A DNA stretch of 30,924 bases, from NCBI GenBank assembly GCA_021783685.1, contig JAJXTQ010000001.1:1-30924 (forward strand), read 5' to 3'. A program made the translations under genes and the position numbers. The notes beneath the pieces were generated by a model. The model was not told where the DNA came from and ran no database searches. It was given only the letters and a program-made list of their open reading frames with translations. The stretch is from Pseudomonadota bacterium. GTDB taxonomy: Bacteria > Pseudomonadota > Gammaproteobacteria > UBA5335. Of this stretch, positions 19,581 through 27,519 are shown one piece after another; within the stretch, counting starts at the first letter, position 1, and each line of letters begins with the position of its first letter.

Positions 19581-20435
19581 ATGAATGCCAGCCTGACCTT
19601 GACCGCCAGCTGCCCCGATCAGGTCGGTATCATCGCCGCGATCAGCGGCCTCGTTGCCGAGCATGGCGCGAGCATCACCGAAGCGAGCCAGCATTCCGAT
19701 CCGGTGACGCGCCATTTCTTCATGCGTTACGAGATCGACGCCACTCGATTGCCCTTCGGCAAGGCGGGGTTCGAGCAAGCACTGCGTCCGCTGGCCGAGC
19801 GATTCGGCATGGACTGGCAGGTGTCGTCTTCGCAGGCGCCCTACCGGGTGTTGATCCTCGTCAGCAAGCAGGATCACTGCCTGTCCGACCTGCTCTATCG
19901 GTGGCGCCGGCGGGATTTCATCTTCGATCTGGTCGGCGTGGTGTCCAATCACGAGGATCTGCGGGCCGACGTGGAACAGGCCGGAGTGCCGTATCACCAC
20001 GTGCCGGTGACGCCCGGGCGCAGGGCGGTGGCGTTCGAAGCGATCGAGCGCCTGTTCGAGGATACGCGTGCCGATGTCATGGTGCTGGCGCGCTACATGC
20101 AGATCCTGCCGGGCGAACTGTGCGCCCGCCTGCCACACCGCATCATCAACATCCACCACAGCTTCCTGCCGTCTTTCGTCGGGGCCAGTCCCTATCGTCA
20201 GGCTTACGAGCGCGGGGTGAAGATCATCGGGGCCACCTGCCACTACGTGACCGAGGAACTGGATGCCGGGCCGATCATCGAGCAGGACGTGATGCGGGTG
20301 CACCACGGCGACTCGGTGGAGCGCATGGTCGCCCTGGGGCGCGACGTGGAGCGCGCCGTGCTCGCACGCGGCCTGCGCTATCACGTGCAGGATCGGGTGC
20401 TGGTGCACGGCAACAAGACCGTGGTGTTCCCGTGA
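19581..20435 (+). CDS. purU: Formyltetrahydrofolate deformylase
   Basis: A 284-residue enzyme that hydrolyses 10-formyltetrahydrofolate to formate and tetrahydrofolate, balancing one-carbon pools. The N-terminal ACT domain (about 1-85, opening with CPDQVGIIAAISGLVAEHG) is the likely regulatory part. The catalytic domain has VLARYMQIL, RIINIHHSFLPSFVGASPY (catalytic Asn and His) and ELDAGPIIEQD (catalytic Asp). The E. coli enzyme aligns over its whole length. The ATG at 19581 is chosen by family length, and no strong ribosome-binding site is visible. The stop overlaps the GTG of the next gene. Confidence 0.95.
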   Translation: MNASLTLTASCPDQVGIIAAISGLVAEHGASITEASQHSDPVTRHFFMRYEIDATRLPFGKAGFEQALRPLAERFGMDWQVSSSQAPYRVLILVSKQDHCLSDLLYRWRRRDFIFDLVGVVSNHEDLRADVEQAGVPYHHVPVTPGRRAVAFEAIERLFEDTRADVMVLARYMQILPGELCARLPHRIINIHHSFLPSFVGASPYRQAYERGVKIIGATCHYVTEELDAGPIIEQDVMRVHHGDSVERMVALGRDVERAVLARGLRYHVQDRVLVHGNKTVVFP

Positions 20436-21145
20436 GCCGTGCCGGCATCCGGATCGGCTGGGCGAATGCGTGGCCTTGGATGCTGCTCCTCTGCGCATCG
20501 CCGCCGGCCGCGCGGGCCGACTGGAACTACGAGCTGGGCTATCGTTTCGCGCACGTCGATGGCGCCGCGCCGGCCGACGTGTCCTACAACGCCGATCTGC
20601 AGGGCGTGCACCTCGCGTTTCGTGAGGCGGTGCGGGGCTGGCGGGGCGAACTGGCCGGGGGTTATCAGGTGGGCAGCGCCGATGTGGCGGCGCCGGGACA
20701 GGCGCTCGACACGTCCGATGAGACGGCTTGGGAAGCCGAATACCGCATCGGGCCGGAGATCACCCCGAATGTGTGGGCGTTCGGCGGCCTGGCGCATCGG
20801 CGCTGGGACAGCGACGCCCAGAACGGCGATCTCGAGCGGCGATTCACCTACTCGCCCGTCGGGCTGGCCGTCGCACTGCCGGCTGCATGGCAGCTTTTCG
20901 GCGAATTCGCGCTCGAGTATTGGGCCGTGTGGGATGTCGACGTGGAGACGGCCGTGGCGGGCGGCGCGCTGCCCGATGCCGGGTCCGGATGGCGCGTCGC
21001 GGCCAGCCTCGCCTGGCCGTACGGCGCCGGGCAGAGTCTGCTCGTCAACCCCTATTACGCCGACTGGGAACTGGACGGCGGCCTTCAGTCCAACGGCGTC
21101 GATGCACAGGTGGTCGGCGTCAACCTCGGTCTGCGCTGGCGCTGA
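20432..21145 (+). CDS. Small exported, probably outer-membrane beta-barrel protein
   Basis: A 237-residue protein starting with GTG at 20432 inside the purU stop (GTGA). The signal peptide is WPWMLLLCASPPAARA, with probable cleavage after ARA. The mature part is rich in Trp, Tyr and Gly in an alternating pattern (WNYELGYRFAHVDG, LGLRWR at the end), which suggests a barrel of eight to ten strands. The terminal Arg is unusual, though the preceding Trp fits an outer-membrane signature. I do not recognise a named family. It is likely co-transcribed with purU, with no obvious functional link. Confidence 0.65.
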   Translation: MSRAGIRIGWANAWPWMLLLCASPPAARADWNYELGYRFAHVDGAAPADVSYNADLQGVHLAFREAVRGWRGELAGGYQVGSADVAAPGQALDTSDETAWEAEYRIGPEITPNVWAFGGLAHRRWDSDAQNGDLERRFTYSPVGLAVALPAAWQLFGEFALEYWAVWDVDVETAVAGGALPDAGSGWRVAASLAWPYGAGQSLLVNPYYADWELDGGLQSNGVDAQVVGVNLGLRWR

Positions 21146-21469
21146 ATCCTCGGTCAGGCGATCAGCCTCCCTCGCGGCGCCGGCGCGCCCGCGCCTCCCC
21201 GCCGCCAACACAAAAAAGTTGTACAAACACGAACGCCCGTTGCGCCGCTGCGCGCCTGCATACCCGCGCCGCGCCCTGCAGCAACCTCTGAGCGCCCTCG
21301 ATCCAGCGTTTGGCGCGACCATCGGCTCGCGCCTGCATCGGATTTGCACAAAAGTTTGACACGTCCGCGGCCGTCATGTACAAGTATTGTACACAGACGA
21401 TGCGCGCCGGCTCCGCGGCCACCGTCGCCTGAAGGTCCGGTCGCACAAGACCCTTGAGGGAGGGGAGCC
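21146..21469. other. 324 bp intergenic region ahead of the FAD/DUF1365/Cfa operon
   Basis: I find no gene here. The first 60 bases are GC-rich with several short palindromes (such as GGCGCGCC) that could end the previous transcript but lack a T-run. A single TGTACA within AGTTGTACAAACAC lies at 21220-21225. The middle part (about 21230-21340) has no feature I can support. The last 130 bases hold the promoter/operator array (described separately) and a 5' leader of about 75 bases that ends in the strong purine tract GAGGGAGGGGAGCC before the ATG at 21470. Confidence 0.6.
21345..21393 (+). promoter_or_regulatory. Promoter with two pairs of 11-bp-spaced TNNACA operator units
   Basis: A sigma70-type promoter is visible: TTGACA (21356-21361, perfect -35), 17 bp spacer, TACAAG (21379-21384, 4 of 6). 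Four TNNACA units overlie it: TGCACA (21345), TTGACA (21356), TGTACA (21377) and TGTACA (21388). Each pair is spaced exactly 11 bp and the pairs are 21 bp apart. The first pair covers the -35 and the second covers the -10 and start point. CarH-type regulators are known to bind DNA through 11-bp repeats and to repress by blocking the promoter. The cobalamin-domain MerR protein at 27575 is therefore the obvious candidate binder. The repeats are seen; the protein assignment is inferred. Confidence 0.7.
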
Positions 21470-22822
21470 ATGAACATCGCCATCGTCGGTAGCGGAATCT
21501 CGGGCCTTTCGGCGGCATGGATGCTGGCGCGCCAGCACGATGTGACGGTGTTCGAGCAAAACGACTATCCCGGCGGGCATACCCACACCGTGGATGCGCC
21601 GAGCCCGAGTGGCACCCTCCCGGTCGACACCGGGTTCATCGTGTACAACGAAGCCAACTATCCGCTGCTCACGGCCCTGTTTCGCCACTTGCACGTGGCG
21701 ACCCGGGACAGCGACATGTCGTTCGGGGTGTCGATCGACCAGGGCACGCTCGAGTACGCCGGCGACAACCTGCGCACGCTGTTCGGTCAGCGGCGCAATC
21801 TGGTCAACCCCGCCCACTGGCGACTGCTGACCGAGATCCTGCGCTTCAACCGCCTCGCCCGGGCGCTGATCGATGACCCCGCTCTGGAAGCCCAGACGCT
21901 CGGCGATTTCCTCGATGCGCACCGGTTCGGCCTCGCCATGCGCATGCGCTACCTGCTGCCCATGGCGGCAGCCATCTGGTCCTGCCCGCCACAGACCATG
22001 CTGGGCTTTCCCGCGGCCAGCTTCATGCGCTTCTTCGACAATCACGGCTTGCTCGACGTCCGCAACCGGCCGCAGTGGCGCACGGTGGTGGGCGGCAGTC
22101 GCAGCTATCTGGCCAGACTCACGGCCGGCATCGAGAGCCGCATCCGCCTCGGTCGCACGGTGCGCTGCGTGCGGCGCGACGAACGGGGGGTGACCGTCGT
22201 CGACGGACAGGGCGAGACGCACCGCTTCGATCAGGTGGTGCTCGCCTGTCATGCCGATCAGGCGCTGCGGTTGCTGGAGCAGCCCGATATCTGGGAGGAG
22301 CGTCTGCTGGGCGCCTTCCCCTACCAGTCCAATCGGGTGCTGCTGCATTCGGACGCGCGCCTCATGCCCCGACGCCGGCGGGTCTGGTCGTCGTGGAACT
22401 ACCTCTCCGGCGCCGATGTGTCGGGTGAGCGCGCCGTGTCGGTGACCTACTGGATGAACCGCCTGCAGGGCCTGCCCGACACGCGGAACTATTTTGTGAC
22501 CCTCAATCCCCTGAGCGAGCCCGATCCGGCGTCCGTCTGGGGCGAGTATCACTATGAACATCCCGTGTTCGGCGCACGCGCGATGCGCGTCCAGCCCTTG
22601 CTCGATCGCATCCAGGGCCGTCGGCGGACCTGGTTCTGCGGCGCCTACGGCGGCTATGGCTTTCACGAGGATGGCCTGCGGTCGGGGCTGGCCGTCGGTC
22701 GTGCCTTTGGCATCGCGCCCCCCTGGGAGATGGCGCTGCCCGAAATGCACGGCGTGGCGACGCCCGGTCAGGCGCCGGCCGCCGCAGCGGTGTCCGGCGC
22801 AGTGCAAGCCGCAGCGCCATGA
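21470..22822 (+). CDS. FAD-dependent oxidoreductase (amine-oxidase-like, lipid-operon type)
   Basis: A 450-residue flavoprotein with an N-terminal dinucleotide-binding fold (IAIVGSGISGLSAAWMLA, residues 3-20, followed by the acidic VFEQNDYPGGH). A C-terminal FAD contact follows (FCGAYGGYGFHEDGLRSG). It belongs to the NAD(P)-binding/amine-oxidase-like group that recurs next to DUF1365 and Cfa-like genes. Related enzymes act in making methyl-branched or furan fatty acids, desaturating or reducing the acyl chain next to the methylation site; that role is inferred here. No signal peptide is present. It is the first gene of the operon, with a strong ribosome-binding site, and overlaps the next gene by ATGA. 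Confidence 0.88.
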   Translation: MNIAIVGSGISGLSAAWMLARQHDVTVFEQNDYPGGHTHTVDAPSPSGTLPVDTGFIVYNEANYPLLTALFRHLHVATRDSDMSFGVSIDQGTLEYAGDNLRTLFGQRRNLVNPAHWRLLTEILRFNRLARALIDDPALEAQTLGDFLDAHRFGLAMRMRYLLPMAAAIWSCPPQTMLGFPAASFMRFFDNHGLLDVRNRPQWRTVVGGSRSYLARLTAGIESRIRLGRTVRCVRRDERGVTVVDGQGETHRFDQVVLACHADQALRLLEQPDIWEERLLGAFPYQSNRVLLHSDARLMPRRRRVWSSWNYLSGADVSGERAVSVTYWMNRLQGLPDTRNYFVTLNPLSEPDPASVWGEYHYEHPVFGARAMRVQPLLDRIQGRRRTWFCGAYGGYGFHEDGLRSGLAVGRAFGIAPPWEMALPEMHGVATPGQAPAAAAVSGAVQAAAP

Positions 22823-23583
22823 ACAGCCGTGTGTATCGTGTGCTCGTCCGCCATACGCGGCCCGGCGGCTTGCGCTACCGGTTCGCCTATCGATTGTTCA
22901 ACGTCTGCCTCGCGCTCGAGGAACTCGATCGTCCGGGCGGCCCGCGCCTGTTCTCGCACAATCGCCCCAATCTCGTCAGCTTCCATGACCGCGATCACGG
23001 CCCGCGCGACGGCACGCCACCGCGGACTTGGCTGACGGCGCTGCTGGCGCGCCACGGCATTGCGCTGGCGAACGACGACCGCATCCGCGTGCTGTGTTTC
23101 CCGCGCGTGCTGGGCCTGAGCTTCAATCCGCTGACGCTGTGGTATTGCCACGACGTCCGCGGGCGGCTGCGGGCGATGGTGTGCGAGGTTCACAGCACCT
23201 TCGGCGAAAGCCACTGTTACGTATTGGCCGACGCGGCGGGCGATGCCCTGGATCTCGACGCGCCACCTCCTCAGCGCAAACAGCTCCACGTCTCGCCGTT
23301 CTTCCCGGTGTCCGGCGAATATCGCTTCCGTTTCGAGGCGCCGCGCCGCAGCGTCGCCGCCTGCGTGGGCTACTGGAAGGACGGCGATCTGGCGCTGCTG
23401 GCCGAATTGTACGGGGAGGCCCGCTCCTGGTCGGATCGGGCGCTGCTCGCCGAGGTGCTGAACATGCCTTGGGCGGGCCTGAAGGTCTTGGTCGCCATCC
23501 ATTGGCAGGCGCTGAAACTGTGGTGGCGTGGCGCCCCGGTCCATCCCCAGCCGCCGATCGTGTCCACTGCAAGGAGTTCCTGA
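22819..23583 (+). CDS. DUF1365 family protein
   Basis: A 254-residue protein with the DUF1365 landmarks YRVLVRHTR at the start, FPRVLGLSFNPLTLWYC, CEVHSTFGESHCYV, KQLHVSPFFPVSGEYRF and the C-terminal LKVLVAIHWQALKLW. No signal peptide or clear membrane segment is seen, though the C-terminal amphipathic stretch could touch the membrane. Function is not established. The family almost always sits beside Cfa-like methyltransferases and FAD oxidoreductases, so a role in acyl-chain modification is inferred. Conserved His and Cys residues in the middle blocks could form a metal or catalytic site. The start overlaps the FAD gene stop (ATGA) and the Cfa-like gene begins 1 bp after its stop. Confidence 0.9.
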   Translation: MNSRVYRVLVRHTRPGGLRYRFAYRLFNVCLALEELDRPGGPRLFSHNRPNLVSFHDRDHGPRDGTPPRTWLTALLARHGIALANDDRIRVLCFPRVLGLSFNPLTLWYCHDVRGRLRAMVCEVHSTFGESHCYVLADAAGDALDLDAPPPQRKQLHVSPFFPVSGEYRFRFEAPRRSVAACVGYWKDGDLALLAELYGEARSWSDRALLAEVLNMPWAGLKVLVAIHWQALKLWWRGAPVHPQPPIVSTARSS

Positions 23584-23584
23584 T

Positions 23585-24808
23585 ATGTCCAGCCAGCCGC
23601 CCATCGTCCTGCAACGTGGCGCCGCCTTGCCCGCATTGCCCTGGTCCCTGCGCATCCTCGCCCGACTCCTGGCCAAGGCCGAGCACGGACGGCTCGACCT
23701 GCGCCTGCCCGATGGACGGGAGATTCATGTCTGCGGTCATCGACCCGGCCCGCACGCGACCCTGATCCTCAACCGGCCGCGCCTGATCGGGCGTCTCATG
23801 GCGGGCGGCGACACCGGCCTGCTGGAATCCTACGTCGACGGCGACTGGGATACGCCCGATCTCACGCGCTTCCTGCTGTGGGGGGCGGCGAATGAATCCT
23901 GCTTCGACGGGGTCGCCGACGGATTCCGGCTCTGGCGCGCGCTGCGCACCCTCCAGCATTGGCGCAACCGCAACACGCGCGCGGGCAGCCGGCGCAACAT
24001 CGCCGCGCACTACGATCTGGGCAACGATTTCTATTCGCTCTGGCTCGATCCGACGATGACCTACTCGAGCGCCTTGTTTGCCTCGGACTCGGACACGCTG
24101 GAACAGGCGCAGCGGCGCAAGTACCAGCGCCTGATCGACCGCCTTCAGATCGGCGCCGAGCACCATGTGCTGGAAATCGGTTCGGGTTGGGGTGGGTTCG
24201 CCATCCAGGCTGCCGAGCGCACGGGCTGCCGGGTCACCAGCGTCACCCTGTCCAGCGCGCAGCTCGAGGAAGCCCGCCGCCGGGCATGGCGGGCGGGCGT
24301 GGCCGACCGGGTGAGTTTCGAACTCATCGACTACCGGGACCTGACCGGCGCCTACGACCGTATCGTCTCCATCGAAATGTTCGAGGCGGTGGGTGAACGG
24401 TACTGGGCCGAATACTTCCGTCAGGTGCACGATCGGCTGTTGCCCGGCGGGCGCGCCGGCATCCAGGTGATCACCATCGAGGACGGCCGCTTCGACGACT
24501 ACCGGCACAGCGCCGATTTCATCCAGCGCTACATTTTCCCGGGCGGCATGCTGCCCTCGCCCGAGCGCTTCTTCGACTGCGCTGCAGGAGCCGGGCTGGT
24601 GCGCGACGATGTCCTGACTTTCGGGCACGATTACGCCCGTACGCTGGCGCATTGGGACCGCGCCGTGCACGACCGCACCGACGCCCTGCGCGAACTCGGT
24701 TACGACGCCCGCTTCCAGCGTCTGTGGCACGCCTATCTCGCCTACTGCGAGACGGGCTTCCTGACCGGCCGCATCGATGTGATGCAGGCCGTCCTCGCCA
24801 GGCACTGA
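23585..24808 (+). CDS. Cyclopropane-fatty-acid-synthase-like methyltransferase
   Basis: A 407-residue enzyme with an N-terminal lipid-binding region (about 1-130) and a C-terminal SAM methyltransferase domain. The latter includes NIAAHYDLGNDFYSLWLDP, SAM loop VLEIGSGWGGFAIQAA (195-210), SIEMFEAVG and DFIQRYIFPGGMLPS. True E. coli Cfa holds bicarbonate with Cys139, Glu239, His266 and Tyr317. Here Glu267 and Tyr350 are kept, but the Cys position is Ser162 and the IGSH block is replaced by ITIEDGRFDDYR without a matching His. A product other than a cyclopropane ring, such as a methyl-branched acid, is therefore plausible. AAGGAG precedes the ATG at 23585. Its FAD partner is two genes upstream. 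Confidence 0.9.
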   Translation: MSSQPPIVLQRGAALPALPWSLRILARLLAKAEHGRLDLRLPDGREIHVCGHRPGPHATLILNRPRLIGRLMAGGDTGLLESYVDGDWDTPDLTRFLLWGAANESCFDGVADGFRLWRALRTLQHWRNRNTRAGSRRNIAAHYDLGNDFYSLWLDPTMTYSSALFASDSDTLEQAQRRKYQRLIDRLQIGAEHHVLEIGSGWGGFAIQAAERTGCRVTSVTLSSAQLEEARRRAWRAGVADRVSFELIDYRDLTGAYDRIVSIEMFEAVGERYWAEYFRQVHDRLLPGGRAGIQVITIEDGRFDDYRHSADFIQRYIFPGGMLPSPERFFDCAAGAGLVRDDVLTFGHDYARTLAHWDRAVHDRTDALRELGYDARFQRLWHAYLAYCETGFLTGRIDVMQAVLARH

Positions 24809-24811
24809 GGC

Positions 24812-26137
24812 ATGACCGGCGATCCGGCGCACCGCGTCCCGGCCCGGGTGCTCGGGGCCTTTTCCGCCATCGGCTTGCCCATGGCGGCGCTGGCCATCCC
24901 GTTGCTGATCTACCTGCCGCCCTATTTCAGTGATGAGTTGGGGCTGGGGCTGTCGGTCGTGGGGACGGTCTTGCTGGCGGCCCGTCTTTTCGACGTCGTC
25001 AGCGACCCCGCGGTCGGCCTGCTCAGCGACCGGGTCCGCACCCGCTGGGGTCGGCGCCGCCCCTGGATGATCATTGGACTGCCGCTGACGCTGCTGGGTA
25101 CGGGCTTCCTGTTCCTGGCCCCGGTCGGCGTCGGTTGGGGCTATCTCTTGGCGTGGAGCCTGGTGGCCACGCTCGGGTGGACGGCATTGTCGCTGCCGCA
25201 CAATGCCTGGGCCGCAGAATTGTCGACCGACTATCACGAGCGGGTCCGCATCTATGGGGCCGGCCAGGCCTGTGCCATCGTCGGCACGGTGCTGGGGGTG
25301 CTGGTTCCGGGGGTGATGCAGGCCGCGGGGGCCGACCGGGGTACGGCTCTGGCGGTGATGTTCGGCTTCGCGCTCCTGACCTTGCCCGCCAGCATCTACT
25401 GGCTGTTGCGGGAGGTGCCCGAGCCGGCACAGCCGGACGGCGACGTGCCCTGGGGCAAGGGGCTGCGCCTGCTGGTCGACAATCGCCCGTTTCGCCGCCT
25501 GCTGGCCGCCTACCTGCTGAACGGGATCGCCAACGGCCTGCCGGCGAGCCTGTTTCTCCTGTTCGTGCAGGCGCTCATCGGCGACGAACAGACCGCGGGG
25601 GTGTTGCTGCTGGCTTACTTCGGCGCCGGCTTTGCCGGGTTGCCGCTGTGGATCGGTCTGGCCCGCCGGGTCGGCAAGCATCGCGCGTGGTGCATGGCGA
25701 TGCTGTTCACCTGCGCGATATTCATGGCGGTGCCTTTCATCCAGCCTGGGCAGTTCTGGTTCTTCCTCGCCGTCTGCCTGCTGACGGGTCTGACCGTCGG
25801 GGCCGACCTCGCGCTGCCCTCGGCCATGCAGGCGGATGTGATCGATCTGGATACTGCGCAAAGCGGCAATTCGCGCGCGGGCCTGTTCTTCGCGCTCTGG
25901 GGGATGGCGACCAAGGCCGCGCTGGCCCTGTCGGTGGGCCTCGCCTATCCCATTCTGGATTGGGCGGGACTGGATGCGCGCGGGGACAATACGCCCTTTG
26001 CGCTGATGACGCTGGCCCTGCTCTACGGGGGTGTGCCGGTACTGATCAAGCTTGCGGCGATCGCCCTGATGTGGCGATTCCCGCTGGCCGAATCGGATCA
26101 GCGGGCGGCGCGCCGGCAGATCGTGCAACCGGCCTGA
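24812..26137 (+). CDS. GPH-family (MelB-like) MFS transporter
   Basis: A 441-residue membrane protein with about twelve transmembrane helices. The MFS/GPH signatures are FDVVSDPAVGLLSDRVRTRW (loop 2-3, with the family's D-x-x-x-D-P and RTRWGRRRPW motifs) and a cytoplasmic loop in the middle. The GPH family moves glycosides, pentosides or hexuronides with cations, but many members in lipid-modification operons have no known substrate. I would not assign a sugar. The ATG at 24812 is 3 bp after the Cfa-like stop and has only a weak ribosome-binding site, suggesting coupled translation. The DUF3833 gene follows after 23 bp. Confidence 0.88.
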   Translation: MTGDPAHRVPARVLGAFSAIGLPMAALAIPLLIYLPPYFSDELGLGLSVVGTVLLAARLFDVVSDPAVGLLSDRVRTRWGRRRPWMIIGLPLTLLGTGFLFLAPVGVGWGYLLAWSLVATLGWTALSLPHNAWAAELSTDYHERVRIYGAGQACAIVGTVLGVLVPGVMQAAGADRGTALAVMFGFALLTLPASIYWLLREVPEPAQPDGDVPWGKGLRLLVDNRPFRRLLAAYLLNGIANGLPASLFLLFVQALIGDEQTAGVLLLAYFGAGFAGLPLWIGLARRVGKHRAWCMAMLFTCAIFMAVPFIQPGQFWFFLAVCLLTGLTVGADLALPSAMQADVIDLDTAQSGNSRAGLFFALWGMATKAALALSVGLAYPILDWAGLDARGDNTPFALMTLALLYGGVPVLIKLAAIALMWRFPLAESDQRAARRQIVQPA

Positions 26138-26160
26138 TGGTTTCGAAAGGAGATAGATCG

Positions 26161-26697
26161 ATGTCGGCAAGAAGAAGTGTTCGAGTTCTGGTGATGGTCG
26201 GGCTGCTGGCCCTCGCCGGCTGCGCGGGCGTCAACCCGAAGGTCTACCAAGGCAGTGAACCGGCCTTCGCCGTGGAGCGCTACTTCCAGGGGCAGACGCG
26301 CGCATGGGGCATGTTTCAGGATCGCTCCGGCGCCCTCAAGCGCAGCTTCGTGGTCGACATCGACGGGAAGTCGGTCGGCGACGAGTTCGTGATGACCGAG
26401 GATTTCGTCTACGACGACGGCGAGAAGCAGCGCCGCATCTGGCGCATTCGCCGGCTGGACGCCCACACTTACGAAGGGCGCGCCGACGATGTGGTCGGGG
26501 TGGCCCGGGGTATCGTTTACGGACGGGCACTGAACTGGTCCTACACACTGGCCTTGCCCGTGGGCGGCCGCACCTATCATGTGCAGTTCGACGACTGGAT
26601 GTACTTGCAGCCGGATGGCGTCTTGCTCAATCGGGCGCGGATGAGCAAGCTCGGCGTCGAACTGGGCCAGGTCACCCTGGCGTTTCGCAAGCCGTGA
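26161..26697 (+). CDS. DUF3833 family lipoprotein
   Basis: A 178-residue protein with a lipoprotein signal peptide (RVLVMVGLLALAGC, lipidation on Cys21). A DUF3833 domain follows, with AVERYFQGQTRAWGMFQDR, DGEKQRRIWRIRR and the C-terminal DDWMYLQPDGVLLNRARMSK. The fold is probably a lipocalin-like or small beta-barrel module in the periplasm facing a membrane. Function is unknown. The family recurs with DUF1365 and Cfa-like genes, so it may carry or sense modified lipids; this is inference. An excellent ribosome-binding site, AAAGGAGAT, precedes the ATG. It is the last gene of the operon and converges with the HAD gene 14 bp away. Confidence 0.88.
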   Translation: MSARRSVRVLVMVGLLALAGCAGVNPKVYQGSEPAFAVERYFQGQTRAWGMFQDRSGALKRSFVVDIDGKSVGDEFVMTEDFVYDDGEKQRRIWRIRRLDAHTYEGRADDVVGVARGIVYGRALNWSYTLALPVGGRTYHVQFDDWMYLQPDGVLLNRARMSKLGVELGQVTLAFRKP

Positions 26698-26711
26698 CGG
26701 GCACGGCGATG

Positions 26712-27419
26712 TCAGGAGTTTGGGCCGCCCGGCAGCAACCGTTCGAGGAGATCGCTCAGTTGGCGGACGTGGATCGGGACCTGTCCCGGTCCCGGCCAGC
26801 GATGCCCCGGTCGATTGAACCAGATGGTCCGCAACCCGGCCGCCCGCGCGCCCGCCACGTCGCATTCGGGATCATCGCCGATGTGCAGCGTTTCCTCGGG
26901 GGCCACGCCCAGCGCCTCGCAGGTGAGATGGAAGATGGCGGGGTGCGGCTTCGCCATGCCGGCACTTTCGGCGCTGACCCGGATGCGGAACAGGTCGGCG
27001 AGGCCGGTGGCGGCGAGATCCACATTGCCGTTGGTGATGCTGGCCAGCGCGAACCGCGCGCCCAGGGCGCGCAGTACCTGCGCGGCATCGGTGAAGGGAG
27101 TGACGGCATTGCGGGCCGCGATGAAGGTCCCGAACGCCAGTTCGGCCGCCTGTGGCGGGTCTCCGGCCGCGTGCGCGGCTTCGCGCAGCACCGTCATGCG
27201 CAGGGCGGTGACGTGATGGGCCAGTTCCGGTCGTTGTGCCGCCAGCGCATTCATGCGCCGCCTGACCTCGCCCGCAGGCAGGCGCTGCGCCATGGCGGGG
27301 AAGTGGCGGCGCAGGTAGCCTTCCATCCGCGCTTCGGCGGCGCGGATGACCGGGCCGATCTCCCAGAGGGTGTCGTCCAGATCGAAGGTGATTGCGCGCA
27401 AGGGTGGAGCGGGGTTCAT
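26712..27419 (-). CDS. HAD-family phosphatase, YigB-like
   Basis: A 235-residue haloacid dehalogenase-like hydrolase. Motif I is FDLDDTLW (nucleophile Asp and acid Asp), motif II SITNGN, motif III the Lys of MAKPHPAIF, and motif IV GDDPECDVAGA. The small helical cap lies between motifs I and II. The opening LRAITFDLDDTLWEIGPVI and the TNGN block are close to E. coli YigB, an FMN and riboflavin-precursor phosphatase; substrate assignment is tentative. The ATG at 27419 is preferred over an in-frame start 31 codons upstream because it leaves a normal N-terminus. It lies on the opposite strand between the lipid operon and its presumed regulator. A flavin link to the FAD enzyme is possible but unproven. 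Confidence 0.85.
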   Translation of the reverse strand: MNPAPPLRAITFDLDDTLWEIGPVIRAAEARMEGYLRRHFPAMAQRLPAGEVRRRMNALAAQRPELAHHVTALRMTVLREAAHAAGDPPQAAELAFGTFIAARNAVTPFTDAAQVLRALGARFALASITNGNVDLAATGLADLFRIRVSAESAGMAKPHPAIFHLTCEALGVAPEETLHIGDDPECDVAGARAAGLRTIWFNRPGHRWPGPGQVPIHVRQLSDLLERLLPGGPNS

Positions 27420-27519
27420 GGCCGCACAGCTTACGCGAGATGGAGGGTCCACGCCCCGGCGCACCGGCGCGTGGCGCGACCGCCAGCCGTCACGGTGCTG
27501 CGCAGCGGACATCTTCCGG

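Noticed and set aside
21377..21393. LexA-type or other SOS box in the TGTACA repeats
   Set aside because: The CTGT-N8-ACAG pattern is not met, and the 11-bp direct spacing with a nearby CarH-type regulator fits better.
23123..26170. A 1015-codon minus-strand open frame opposite the DUF1365, Cfa-like and transporter genes
   Set aside because: It is low-complexity (Arg/Gln/Pro-rich) with no recognisable domain. Such long antisense frames are expected in GC-rich DNA opposite real genes.
21470..26697. Control of the lipid operon by an ECF sigma factor with ChrR, as in Rhodobacter
   Set aside because: No sigma or anti-sigma gene is in the window, and the promoter is a good sigma70 type. Control by genes elsewhere cannot be excluded.
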